This document shows positions 1 to 7,734 of a DNA stretch of 23,889 nt, piece by piece. Numbering within the stretch: the stretch's first letter is position 1; every line of letters begins with the position of its first letter. Under the pieces are notes generated by a model. The model ran no database searches, was not told the DNA's origin, and saw nothing but the letters and a program-made list of their open reading frames with translations. A program made the position numbers and the translations under genes. Origin of the DNA: Parvibacillus sp035426385 (GTDB taxonomy: Bacteria > Bacteroidota > Bacteroidia > Chitinophagales > Saprospiraceae). The stretch is from assembly GCA_035426385.1 (NCBI GenBank), contig DAOLZQ010000048.1, positions 1 through 23,889 on the forward strand. Direction: 5' to 3'.

Positions 1-415
1 ATAAAATTCTGCCCTGATGAAAATCTACCCAGACACAAAATTTTGGATAGACTCATAAGTGATGATGGAATCACTCCTTCATCGTAGCTACGCAGATCGT
101 CTAACCTTATCGTCCAATTTTTTAACCCCATCAACCCACTTACTCCCCTTACACTCCACACCCATCCAAATTACCCCCCCCCTCCCATTATCCTCGAAAT
201 GTCTATATTACTATCTTTACCGGCTGAACGAGAAGAAGATACGACATGTTTGAACAGGTGAGTGGCAAATATCAGCCGATTATTTATAGGGTTCCAGGCG
301 CATTTGTATAGACTGAAAGTGGCGTGATGAATAGGTTTAAAAATTGGTAATCGGTGCTAAAAGTTTCTAACGGAATGAGAAAGCTTCTTCAAAATTGGGC
401 TATAATAATTCAAAA
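1..415. other. Intergenic stretch, no supported gene
   Basis: I see no convincing gene here. The first frame is open from base 1 to a TAG at 85-87, so the extreme left edge could hold the last 28 codons of a plus-strand gene, but the peptide resembles nothing I recognise. A 64-codon ORF at 59-253 has a low-complexity composition (a C-rich run near 170-185) and is not credible as a protein. Confidence 0.5.
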
Positions 416-1348
416 ATGAAAGCAAAAATTTATCTTATCTTATTTATGATGTTTACTTTGGCTCATAAGGCCATTAGCCAGTACGTCCCAATGGTCGCTG
501 AGAATAAATTTTGGATTTATCAGCAATTCTGGTCTAATGATAAGCCCAATGTGTCATCGGGGTATTTAATACATTTCGAGGGTGATACAATAATAAATAA
601 TACGACATATAAAATCGTATATCACCGAGATCTAAGTGGAACACATCCCTGTCCCCCGGGTCAACGCCCCTGTTTTGTTTTTGATCAACCGTTTCGAATA
701 ATAGGCAAATACATTATAGGATTTATTCGAGATGATATTACTGAGAAAAAGGTGTACTTTAAAAGTATTTCGGGTACCTATTGTGGAGAAGATGAGTATG
801 TATTATTTGATTTTTCACTCAAGGTTGGTGATGAATTAGATAGTTGTAAAAGAAGTGCGATAGGATTTGAGCAAGATTTTGGAAGGATTGACAGCATATC
901 TTCTATTCAGTCCTTTGGTACGCTCCGAAAGGTATTTCATACTACCGGATTCACGTCCTACATTGGCTTACCACCTATTGGCCAAGTAAATTTAGTTGAA
1001 AGTATTGGTTTTGAAAAGCATGGTTTATTTTACGAGCCTAATAATTTAAACGAACTATATGACTATTGTGAAGGTCCATTTAATGAGTGCAATATATTCT
1101 TGAAGAATACGGATATGATAAATCACAAATTATTCAATGTATTTCCAAATCCGGTTAAAAATACTGCCTATTATGACAGCAATATTCATGTAAAGTCAGC
1201 GACAATATTTAATTTGTATGGTCAGATAAAGCACCCAAAGACTGAGATGGGCAGCATTGAATTAGATGGGATGGATAGTGGAGTTTACATAGTTAAAGTT
1301 ATTACGAAAGAGGGAGAAACTTATATGTCTAAATTAGTCAAAGAATAA
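416..1348 (+). CDS. Secreted protein with T9SS type A sorting domain
   Basis: Secreted protein of about 310 residues and unknown biochemical function. The first 22 residues (MKAKIYLILFMMF...AISQ) form a typical signal peptide, so I place the start at ATG 416 rather than the in-frame TTG at 395. The last 70 or so residues have the layout of the Por secretion C-terminal (type A) sorting domain: FNVFPNPV near the start, an IFNLYGQ strand, a DSGVYIVKV strand and a terminal SKLVKE. Such proteins cross the outer membrane by the type IX system and are released or anchored to surface LPS. The central part has several cysteines and a GDT-I-NNTTYK segment common in Bacteroidota surface proteins, but no catalytic motif. 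It stands alone, looks richer in A+T than its neighbours, and converges on ftsH. Accessory surface protein is my inference. Confidence 0.85.
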   Translation: MKAKIYLILFMMFTLAHKAISQYVPMVAENKFWIYQQFWSNDKPNVSSGYLIHFEGDTIINNTTYKIVYHRDLSGTHPCPPGQRPCFVFDQPFRIIGKYIIGFIRDDITEKKVYFKSISGTYCGEDEYVLFDFSLKVGDELDSCKRSAIGFEQDFGRIDSISSIQSFGTLRKVFHTTGFTSYIGLPPIGQVNLVESIGFEKHGLFYEPNNLNELYDYCEGPFNECNIFLKNTDMINHKLFNVFPNPVKNTAYYDSNIHVKSATIFNLYGQIKHPKTEMGSIELDGMDSGVYIVKVITKEGETYMSKLVKE

Positions 1349-1467
1349 CCGATTTTAACGGCCCATGACTGCGAGCATACTTACTTACTTTATCCCGGCG
1401 GTATTACCACGATTGTCCACCAAAGAATAAAGGTGATTCTAAAAAAGAGTATGGGTCAGCGGTGAGT

Positions 1468-1524
1468 GAAAATAAAATTAGGCGTGAACCTGCAATGTGC
1501 AAGGCCACGCCCAATCCTTTTTTT
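1468..1524. terminator. Bidirectional rho-independent terminator
   Basis: Arms AGGCGTG (1480-1486) and CACGCCC (1506-1512) enclose a second stem CCTGCA/TGCAAG with loop ATG, separated by a 2-base internal loop. On the plus strand the stem is followed after five bases by seven T (1518-1524). On the minus strand it is followed by AATTTTATTTT (1469-1479). It lies between the convergent T9SS cargo gene and ftsH, so it can end both transcripts. Confidence 0.75.
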
Positions 1525-1530
1525 ATAAAG

Positions 1531-3519
1531 TTATATCGCGCTCTTATCCAACTCTGTTGTGTCGTGTGCTATCTCTTCATTTGGAAAAGCCAACGGGTCG
1601 GGCACATTCCATGGCCTCGGGCCGATGAGTGCTTCTACGTCTGACTTATGCATCACTTCTTTCTCCAGTAAGCGGTGAGCGAGTACTTCCAGCTCTTCCC
1701 TCTTCTCAGTAAGTAACGCTACTGAACGTTGATATTGCTGATCGAGTAGGATGCGCACTTCTTCATCAATCATAGATGATGTCTGCTCAGAGAATGGCTT
1801 TTGAAAGGAATCCTTGCCCATATTATAGAAGGATACATTACCAACATTGCGATTCATTCCATACACCGTCACCATACTATATGCCAGCTTGGTCACCTGA
1901 TCCAGGTCACTCTGCGCTCCGGTGGAAATCTTGCCGAAGACTATCTGCTCCGCTGCACGACCGCCGAAAGTCATACAAATACGGTCCAGTAGCTGCTCCG
2001 TACGAGTGATATATTCTTCCTTGGGCAGATACTGTGCATAACCAAGCGTGCCTATTCCGCGCGGTACAATAGTCACCTTGACGAGTGGCATAGCGTGTTC
2101 GAGAAACCAGCCACATACGGCATGTCCGGCCTCGTGATAGGAAATGATTTTCTTTTCTTCAGGTGTGATCAATGAGTTCTTTTTCTCAAGACCACCGATC
2201 ACTCTGTCGAGTGCATAGTTGAAATCGTCCAGATCCACCGAAGTCTTATCTCGGCGGGCGGCGATGAGGGCAGCCTCATTACAAACATTGGCGATGTCTG
2301 CACCTGCAAACCCCGGCGTCATCTCTGCGAGTGTGACTGACTTAACATCAGGATTAGTCTTGATGCCACGTAGGTGGACGTTGAAGATTTGGATACGACC
2401 ATTTAGGTCTGGCCTATCGATACCTATCTGACGGTCGAAGCGACCTGGTCGCATTAGTGCAGTATCCAGTACATCAGCTCGGTTTGTTGCTGCCATGAGG
2501 ATTACGCCTTTGTCCGTACTAAATCCATCCATCTCTACCAGGAGCTGATTCAGCGTATTCTCACGCTCATCATTTCCTCCTTGAAAATTACTTTTTCCTC
2601 TGGCACGACCTATGGCATCTATCTCATCTATGAATACAATACAGGGTGCTTTCTCGCGTGCCTGCTTGAATAGATCACGTACACGTGAGGCTCCCACACC
2701 GACAAACATTTCCACGAAATCACTTCCTGAGATAGAAAAGAATGGAACACCCGCCTCTCCTGCCACTGCTTTAGCCAGCAGGGTCTTACCGGTGCCCGGA
2801 GGGCCTATGAGTAGCACACCCTTGGGTATCTTGCCTCCCAGAGAGGTATATTTTTTTGGATTCTTCAGGAAATCGACGATTTCCATAATTTCTTCTTTGG
2901 CTTCATCTAATCCCGCGACATCTGCGAAAGTAATGTCCACTTTTGAGTTTTTCTCGAAGAGGGTCGCTTTTGACTTACCGATATTGAAGATCTGACCTGC
3001 AGCACCACCGCCACCACCGCCTACACGGCGCATGATAAACATATATAGTGCGATGAAGATAAAGATCATAAAGGCATAACCCATCAGTGTACCCACAAAA
3101 TTACCTTTGGTTTCAAAGAGTACTTCTACCTTCTGATTGTCAGCTAAAGTAGAATTGAGCGCATCCATCTTTTCGACGAAGTTTTGTGAAGGACCCGTCT
3201 GCATAGTAAAGTTTGGCTGTTGATCAGAAAATGTATTTCTGGTCGCCTGAGGATATTTAGTCAGGCTCTCTTTCTTAAGATAGATCTCACCTACTTTTTC
3301 ATTCACCACTACCACCCGGCTGACATCACCTGCGGTAATCATAGTCTTGAGGTCATTGAAGCCGATCTCTGCTCCCTGTGAGCCGCTCCAGTACCATAGC
3401 TGAGTGAGCATCAATAGCATGATCACTGCGGCATAAATCCAATACGAATTTATTTTCGGCGGTTTAGGCCGGTTATTCGGCGCAGGATTTTGATTTTTAT
3501 CTGAGTTGGGATTGTCCAT
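1531..3519 (-). CDS. ftsH: ATP-dependent zinc metalloprotease FtsH
   Basis: Membrane-anchored AAA+ protease (662 residues, normal length) that extracts and degrades misfolded or short-lived membrane and cytosolic proteins. Seen in order: a proline/asparagine-rich cytosolic tail; TM1 about 26-44; an extracytoplasmic FtsH-ext domain about 50-140; TM2 about 145-163; a Gly-rich linker (167-175); the AAA module with Walker A GPPGTGKT (239-246), Walker B IVFIDEIDA (294-302) and a second region of homology with MRPGRFD (356-362); then the M41 peptidase with HEAGH (462-466) and an acidic zinc-ligand stretch GAQSDLDQVT (534-543). All key residues are present, so it should be active. ATG start. It lies 19 bases downstream of rsfS on the same strand, a common Bacteroidota arrangement, and is probably cotranscribed with it. 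The terminator at 1468-1524 closes the unit. Confidence 0.98.
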   Translation of the reverse strand: MDNPNSDKNQNPAPNNRPKPPKINSYWIYAAVIMLLMLTQLWYWSGSQGAEIGFNDLKTMITAGDVSRVVVVNEKVGEIYLKKESLTKYPQATRNTFSDQQPNFTMQTGPSQNFVEKMDALNSTLADNQKVEVLFETKGNFVGTLMGYAFMIFIFIALYMFIMRRVGGGGGGAAGQIFNIGKSKATLFEKNSKVDITFADVAGLDEAKEEIMEIVDFLKNPKKYTSLGGKIPKGVLLIGPPGTGKTLLAKAVAGEAGVPFFSISGSDFVEMFVGVGASRVRDLFKQAREKAPCIVFIDEIDAIGRARGKSNFQGGNDERENTLNQLLVEMDGFSTDKGVILMAATNRADVLDTALMRPGRFDRQIGIDRPDLNGRIQIFNVHLRGIKTNPDVKSVTLAEMTPGFAGADIANVCNEAALIAARRDKTSVDLDDFNYALDRVIGGLEKKNSLITPEEKKIISYHEAGHAVCGWFLEHAMPLVKVTIVPRGIGTLGYAQYLPKEEYITRTEQLLDRICMTFGGRAAEQIVFGKISTGAQSDLDQVTKLAYSMVTVYGMNRNVGNVSFYNMGKDSFQKPFSEQTSSMIDEEVRILLDQQYQRSVALLTEKREELEVLAHRLLEKEVMHKSDVEALIGPRPWNVPDPLAFPNEEIAHDTTELDKSAI

Positions 3520-3538
3520 TGTTGTATTTCTTAAATGA

Positions 3539-3958
3539 TTAAAGATCCGAATATTCGGTCACCTCTCCATCTGCCCAGAGACCTTCTAAGTCATAGAATG
3601 CTCTTGTCTCCGGATAAAATATATGTACCAGAATCGAGAAATAATCAACTAATATCCACTTGGCACCCGGGCCTCCTTCCAAGTGACCCGGTTTCATACC
3701 CGCTTCTTCTTTTACGCGGCGGGCAATATTATGCGATATGGCATTGATTTTTACTGTCGATTCACCTTCACAAATAATAAAATAATCTGCAGGCGAATCA
3801 TCTATTTCGCGCAGATCAATCTTTATAATATGTTGTCCTTTTATATCTCTGATCGCATCGACGATCAGATCGGCCAAATTTTCTTCTGTAAGCGTTATCG
3901 GACTTTGTCCAGATGTTGCGAGATTTGTTTCTATATCTTTAACGTTTTTATTGTTCAA
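3539..3958 (-). CDS. rsfS: Ribosome silencing factor RsfS
   Basis: RsfS/RsfA (DUF143, Iojap family) binds ribosomal protein L14 on the 50S subunit and blocks subunit joining when nutrients are limiting. The protein of 139 residues has the family core: KIDLREIDDSPADYFIIC (residues 46-63), GHLEGG and AKWILVDY (91-106), VHIFYPETRAFYDLEGLW (111-128). The start is unusual. No in-frame ATG exists before residue 88, and an in-frame TAA sits immediately upstream of the TTG at 3958, so TTG 3958 is the furthest possible start and fits the family N-terminal extension. It is divergent from birA and precedes ftsH by 19 bases, probably in one transcript. Confidence 0.95.
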   Translation of the reverse strand: MNNKNVKDIETNLATSGQSPITLTEENLADLIVDAIRDIKGQHIIKIDLREIDDSPADYFIICEGESTVKINAISHNIARRVKEEAGMKPGHLEGGPGAKWILVDYFSILVHIFYPETRAFYDLEGLWADGEVTEYSDL

Positions 3959-3976
3959 ATTATATTTTTAAAGCCA

Positions 3977-4747
3977 TTGTATCTTAAGTCAAACACACTT
4001 TTTACGGGAAAAGTTTGTATCCGGATCGAAGACATTGACTCCACACAGACTTATTTAATGGAGCGCTGTGCAAATACAAAGCCGATCGAAGGAACTGCTA
4101 TTTTGTCATATAATCAGCATTCAGGGATCGGACAAAGAGGCAATAAATGGCATACTGACCCAAATGAGGCCATTGCTGTCAGTGTGGTCTTTTATCCCCA
4201 TAGTCTTGCCATCGGAGATCAATTTTATCTCAATATGGCAATTGCGCTGTCAGTTAGATCGCTGTTTGCAGAACTTTCCTCTCAAGAGGTAAAGATAAAG
4301 TGGCCAAATGATATTATGGTAGATAGCAAGAAAATTGCCGGAGTGCTACTTAATAATGTATTGAAGGGTAATGGGATTGAGCAGACCATAGTTGGTATAG
4401 GGCTTAATGTAAATCAAAGTAGATTTCCGGACCACCTACCGCAGGCAACCTCTCTTAATTTGGTGACTGGAAAGGTATTTGAGCTGGATGCAGTGACTGT
4501 TGCTCTTTTTGAAAAGCTGGAATTCGAATATCTGCGCCTCCGATCCGGCCGCTTTTCTGAAATACTTAGTGATTTCAATTTGCATTTATTTCGTAAAGAT
4601 GAAAGAGTTACTGTGTCGTCAGCTTCCGGAGCCCGATCAGATGTATTTATCGTAGGCGTAAATTCCGGAGGAGATTTGATAGTCCGTGATCTGCAAGGTA
4701 GTAACCAACAATACAGACATGGGCAAGTATTTCTGAATTATGAGTAA
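3977..4747 (+). CDS. birA: Biotin--[acetyl-CoA-carboxylase] ligase
   Basis: Single-domain (class I) biotin protein ligase of about 256 residues, without a DNA-binding HTH. It makes biotinyl-AMP and transfers biotin to the carboxyl-carrier protein. The N-terminus has IEDIDSTQTYL (17-27) with the substrate-contacting Ser-Thr. The biotin/adenylate loop reads GIGQRGNKW (50-58), and the catalytic strand KWPNDIMVDSKKIAGVLL (108-125) is complete. The C-terminal SH3-like domain ends with DLQGSNQQYRHGQVFLNYE. The reading frame is open far upstream across rsfS, but homology begins close to TTG 3977. The first ATG (4058) would remove the DST motif, so I take TTG 3977. The loop has Ile where E. coli BirA has the first Arg of GRGRRG. 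Confidence 0.93.
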   Translation: MYLKSNTLFTGKVCIRIEDIDSTQTYLMERCANTKPIEGTAILSYNQHSGIGQRGNKWHTDPNEAIAVSVVFYPHSLAIGDQFYLNMAIALSVRSLFAELSSQEVKIKWPNDIMVDSKKIAGVLLNNVLKGNGIEQTIVGIGLNVNQSRFPDHLPQATSLNLVTGKVFELDAVTVALFEKLEFEYLRLRSGRFSEILSDFNLHLFRKDERVTVSSASGARSDVFIVGVNSGGDLIVRDLQGSNQQYRHGQVFLNYE

Positions 4748-4768
4748 CTATATAGTGAGTTCTGTAAA

Positions 4769-4803
4769 TAAAAAAGGCCGGAAATAAATCATTACTTCCG
4801 ACC
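4769..4803 (-). terminator. Rho-independent terminator of the Spy-like gene
   Basis: On the minus strand GGTCGGAA (4803-4796) pairs with TTCCGGCC (4783-4776) across a 12-base loop, with one G-T pair, and is followed directly by six T (4775-4770). It lies just downstream of the minus-strand gene ending at 4825. The plus strand has no T run after the stem, so it should not terminate birA. Confidence 0.75.
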
Positions 4804-4824
4804 CTGGTACATCCTCAGATATTA

Positions 4825-5265
4825 CTATCTCACTGGTGAGCCCGGTTTTACATTACCGTTTTGCTGACCTTTTCGATCCTTTCGCATTTCTTTACGCTTC
4901 TCCATATTTTTTTGTAATTTACTATATTGGTCGGCGCTCAGTGTATTCTGCAGATCCTTTTGATATTGATCTACTACTTGCTTTCTGTTCTTGTCATGAT
5001 TGGCTCTCATGGTTTCTTGTTGTTTGATTTGCTGTAGGTTCAGATCATATACTTTACGGTATTGGTCATCAGTCAGAGTCAACTGCGTCTTCATAGCATC
5101 TGTACGCTTTTTAGCACGCGCTTCAGGTGTCATTTGGTTTTGCTGTGACTGTGCAGGTCGATCAGCCCGCACTGAGCTTTGAGCAAATACAGATTGTGAT
5201 AAAAGAGAAAAAAACACTACTGCGATGGCGAGTGAGTGCTGCTTAATAAATTGGACTAATTTCAT
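4825..5265 (-). CDS. Spy/CpxP-like (LTxxQ) periplasmic protein
   Basis: Small exported protein of 146 residues. Residues 1-29 are a signal peptide (hydrophobic LAIAVVFFSLLSQSVFAQ). The mature part is highly charged and predicted helical, with two copies of an LTxxQ-like element: LTLTDDQYRKVYDL (62-75) and NTLSADQYSKLQ (107-118), joined by a long Lys/Gln-rich helix, plus a basic, Gly/Gln-rich tail. This is the pattern of the DUF4890 and Spy/CpxP-like families, which in proteobacteria are periplasmic chaperones or metal-stress sensors; in Bacteroidota their role is not established. Monocistronic: flanked by a convergent birA and a divergent panD, with its own terminator at 4769-4803. Family assignment rests on the motif and architecture. 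Confidence 0.75.
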   Translation of the reverse strand: MKLVQFIKQHSLAIAVVFFSLLSQSVFAQSSVRADRPAQSQQNQMTPEARAKKRTDAMKTQLTLTDDQYRKVYDLNLQQIKQQETMRANHDKNRKQVVDQYQKDLQNTLSADQYSKLQKNMEKRKEMRKDRKGQQNGNVKPGSPVR

Positions 5266-5381
5266 TTTTTAGGATTTAATTGATTAATTTATATACATAG
5301 AGACTACTAAGCAGATAAGGTTTAATGCATGCCATCCGTCTTATGAATACTTTAACAGTTCGGAACTTAGATAGATAGAAA

Positions 5382-5411
5382 TTGCTTAAAACAATAGTTT
5401 GTTTAAATTTG
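5382..5411 (+). promoter_or_regulatory. Bacteroidota-type promoter of panD
   Basis: The -7 element TAAATTTG (5404-5411) fits TAnnTTTG exactly, and TTG at 5382-5384 lies 19 bases upstream as the -33 element. The panD ATG begins only seven bases past the -7 box, so the transcript would have almost no leader. Confidence 0.6.
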
Positions 5412-5418
5412 CACTGAA

Positions 5419-5766
5419 ATGTTTATAGAAGTATTTAAATCCAAGATACACCGCGCTGTAGTCACCGAGGCCAATCTTAACTATGTCGGCAGTATCACCA
5501 TCGATCAGGACCTCATGGAGGCGGCCAATCTCTATGAAGGAGAGAAAGTGCAGATCGTCAATAATAATAATGGTGAGCGCATCGAGACATACGTCATTCC
5601 CGGCGAGCGGGGCGGTGGTGGTATCTGTCTGAATGGCGCTGCTGCGCGCAAATGCGAGGTGGGAGACATCATTATCATCATGTCGTATGCGTTCATGACT
5701 CCGGATGAAATAAAGACATTTAAGCCCACAGCTATATTTCCTGACCAAAACAACCGTCTGAGTTGA
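5419..5766 (+). CDS. panD: Aspartate 1-decarboxylase (PanD) proenzyme
   Basis: Makes beta-alanine from L-aspartate for pantothenate and coenzyme A synthesis. The 115-residue protein is a pyruvoyl-dependent proenzyme: it should self-cleave between Gly24 and Ser25 in NYVGSITID (21-29), turning Ser25 into the pyruvoyl group. Lys9, Tyr22, Arg54, Thr57 and Tyr58 occupy the active-site positions of the E. coli enzyme, and NGAAAR (72-77) is conserved. Length is near the usual 117-127. ATG start next to a consensus promoter. The TGA stop overlaps the TTG start of the next gene (TTGA), so the two should be translationally coupled. First gene of a probable three-gene operon. Confidence 0.97.
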   Translation: MFIEVFKSKIHRAVVTEANLNYVGSITIDQDLMEAANLYEGEKVQIVNNNNGERIETYVIPGERGGGGICLNGAAARKCEVGDIIIIMSYAFMTPDEIKTFKPTAIFPDQNNRLS

Positions 5767-6848
5767 GTTTTCGTAAGTCAGAAACTTGGCTTAATATTTT
5801 CAAATTTTTATTGTTTCTGGCAATAGGAAGTGCCATTCTTTGGTGGGTCTTTACCTCTCAAAATAAAGCTTTCCAGGCTCAATGCGCACTCGATGGGGTA
5901 CCTGCAGACCAGTGTAGCCTTATCGGTAAGTTAATCTCTGACTTCAGATCGACCAGTATTTTCTGGTTATTTATCGTCATCGTCTGTTTCCAGGTGAGCA
6001 ATATCATCCGGGCACTTCGGTGGCAGATGATCTTCGAACCTATGGGTTACAAAATTCGCTTTGGTAATGCCTTCTGGACCATCATGCTGGGCTATTTCGC
6101 TAATCTTGGCCTCTCTCGCGCAGGTGAGGTAGTGCGTGGAGCGGCACTTGCACGATACGAAAGGATCAAATTGGATAAGGTCATCGGTACCATCGCATTG
6201 GACCGGATTATCGACCTGATCTCTATGGCATTGGTGATATTATTGGCACTTGCGCTGGAGTATGATGCCATATATGGCTATCTGACATCTAATATGCGAG
6301 ACTTCAATGTGCAGGCTTTTATGAAGGGCTGGATCTTTCAGGGATTTCTGGTGGGTATGGTCTTATTTGTTTTGCTTTTGATTATCTTCAATAAACCCAT
6401 AAGGCGGTCAATGTTGTATTTCCGCATTAAAGCCTTTATTCTGGGCTTCTATGAGGGTATCCGGGTCATCAAGCGCGTCAAAAGACCGGTTTTATTTACT
6501 ATATATAGCATACTGATATGGGTTTGCTACTATGGCATGACCTATTTTGCATTTTTATCCTTTGCACCTACTGCCTCTCTAGGAATAGTGCCGGCTCTGA
6601 CAGTATTTGTCTTCGGTAGCTTTGGTATTCTTATTCCTTCACCTGGTGGAATGGGTACTTATCATGCACTGGTGGTGGCGGCTCTCGCCATCTATAATGT
6701 CCGAGGCGATGATGCCTTCTCGTTTGCCAATATTATTTTCTTCGATATACAGATACTGACCACCATTGTATTTGGTATATTGTCACTTATTATTCTTCCC
6801 ATGACCAATAAAAAAGCCATTTCTATCGATGAGATAGAGATCATGTGA
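5763..6848 (+). CDS. Flippase-like membrane protein, LPG synthase TM domain family
   Basis: Polytopic inner-membrane protein of 361 residues in the PF03706/UPF0104 family (the transmembrane part of MprF, also YbhN). It has about seven or eight hydrophobic segments, the first at residues 10-31. Signature stretches are GYFANLGLSRAGEVVRGAAL, IALDRIIDLIS and, near the C-terminus, ILIPSPGGMGTYHALVVAAL. No aminoacyl-transferase domain is attached, so lysyl-PG synthesis itself is not expected. Relatives are thought to move lipids or lipid-linked sugars across the membrane, but no substrate can be named here. Start is TTG 5763, overlapping the panD stop; no ATG alternative precedes the conserved region. 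It ends two bases before rfaE2, so it belongs to the same operon. Confidence 0.88.
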   Translation: MSFRKSETWLNIFKFLLFLAIGSAILWWVFTSQNKAFQAQCALDGVPADQCSLIGKLISDFRSTSIFWLFIVIVCFQVSNIIRALRWQMIFEPMGYKIRFGNAFWTIMLGYFANLGLSRAGEVVRGAALARYERIKLDKVIGTIALDRIIDLISMALVILLALALEYDAIYGYLTSNMRDFNVQAFMKGWIFQGFLVGMVLFVLLLIIFNKPIRRSMLYFRIKAFILGFYEGIRVIKRVKRPVLFTIYSILIWVCYYGMTYFAFLSFAPTASLGIVPALTVFVFGSFGILIPSPGGMGTYHALVVAALAIYNVRGDDAFSFANIIFFDIQILTTIVFGILSLIILPMTNKKAISIDEIEIM

Positions 6849-6850
6849 CC

Positions 6851-7315
6851 ATGTACCCTAATAAAATAAAGGAACCGGAAGAGGCCAATCGCATCATTCA
6901 AAACTGGCAAGATGCCGGTCTTGAAGTTGTGTTCACCAATGGCTGCTTTGATTTGCTTCATGCAGGCCACGTATCTTATTTACATGAATCTCGCCGTCTG
7001 GGTGACCGACTGGTCATCGCACTCAATGATGACAGCTCAGTGAGCAGGCTCAAGGGTCCGACCAGACCGGTGAATACGCTGCAGGACAGAGCAATAGTGC
7101 TATCTGCGCTACAGGATGTAGACCTGATTACCTGGTTTTCTGAGGATACTCCTTTAGAGCTGATAACGCTACTTTTACCGGATATTCTGACTAAAGGCGG
7201 AGATTATGAACCAGATAGCATCGTGGGAGCCGATATCGTGTGTGAGGCAGGCGGGGCCGTAGTTTCACTTCCTTTTGTAGATGGATATTCCACTACTAAT
7301 TTCCTAAATAAATAG
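6851..7315 (+). CDS. rfaE2: D-glycero-beta-D-manno-heptose 1-phosphate adenylyltransferase
   Basis: Nucleotidyltransferase that joins AMP to heptose 1-phosphate, giving ADP-heptose for the LPS inner core. The 154-residue protein matches the C-terminal domain of bifunctional HldE and stands alone, as usual in Bacteroidota. The cytidylyltransferase-like fold shows FTNGCFDLLHAGHVSYL (28-44) with the HAGH active-site motif, then RLVIALNDDSSVSRLKGP with the nucleotide-binding segment, RPVN, and KGGDY. Start is ATG 6851, two bases after the stop of the upstream gene. A GTG at 6845 overlapping that stop (GTGA) is possible and would add two residues. Third gene of the panD operon. The link with the flippase-like protein hints at a shared envelope role, but this is inference. 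Confidence 0.93.
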   Translation: MYPNKIKEPEEANRIIQNWQDAGLEVVFTNGCFDLLHAGHVSYLHESRRLGDRLVIALNDDSSVSRLKGPTRPVNTLQDRAIVLSALQDVDLITWFSEDTPLELITLLLPDILTKGGDYEPDSIVGADIVCEAGGAVVSLPFVDGYSTTNFLNK

Positions 7316-7343
7316 TTAATTACCAGCCCTTTACACTTTAAAG

Positions 7344-7375
7344 TTTGGTTTTTAGCCGCCATGGGGTTAACTTTG
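7344..7375 (+). promoter_or_regulatory. Bacteroidota-type promoter of rlpA
   Basis: Perfect TTTG (7344-7347), a 20-base spacer, and perfect TAACTTTG (7368-7375). Transcription should start around 7380-7384, which rules out the in-frame TTG at 7345 (inside the -33 box) as the start of rlpA and supports TTG 7393. Confidence 0.7.
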
Positions 7376-7392
7376 CGGAAATTTTTTACTAT

Positions 7393-7734
7393 TTGAGGTT
7401 TATTTTCATCATCAACTTTCTCTTTATTTCATTTGTGTCTTTTGCCCAGACACATGTTGGGACAGCAAGTGTTTATAACAAAAAATATGCAGGCAGGAAG
7501 ACTTATTCGGGTGCTGTTTATAAGCCTGAAAAAATATCAGCCGCTCATCCCTGGCTGCCCATGGGCACTAAAGTAGAGGTCACCAACATCAAAACTAATA
7601 AATCTATAATCGTAACTATCAATGACCGTATGGCAAAGCATACAGGATATCTGGTGGACCTCAGCAGTGCTGCTGCACGTCGCATCGGAGCTGATTTACT
7701 AGGGTTGACAAGGGTGTCACTCAAAATTCTATAA
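7393..7734 (+). CDS. rlpA: RlpA-like septal ring lytic transglycosylase domain protein
   Basis: Exported double-psi beta-barrel protein of the RlpA family; the studied members cleave peptidoglycan strands without stem peptides at the septum. From TTG 7393 the protein has 113 residues: a signal peptide (MRFIFIINFLFISFVSFAQ), then GTASVYNKKYAGRKTYSG (23-40), AAHPWLPMGTKVEV (50-63), VTINDRMAKHTG (74-85) with the catalytic-type Asp78, and LVDLSSAAARRIG. It lacks the SPOR domain found in E. coli RlpA, so only the catalytic unit is present. The frame is open back to TTG 7345, but that codon overlaps the promoter and spoils the signal peptide. It has a free N-terminus rather than a lipobox. Transcribed separately from rfaE2. 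Confidence 0.88.
   Translation: MRFIFIINFLFISFVSFAQTHVGTASVYNKKYAGRKTYSGAVYKPEKISAAHPWLPMGTKVEVTNIKTNKSIIVTINDRMAKHTGYLVDLSSAAARRIGADLLGLTRVSLKIL

Noticed and set aside
59..253. ORF of 64 codons with Pro/Leu/Ser-rich peptide
   Set aside because: Low-complexity composition, no domain and no promoter.
3683..3976. N-terminal extension of the birA frame across rsfS
   Set aside because: The added peptide is the shadow of rsfS and has no biotin-ligase homology; family similarity starts at about 3977.
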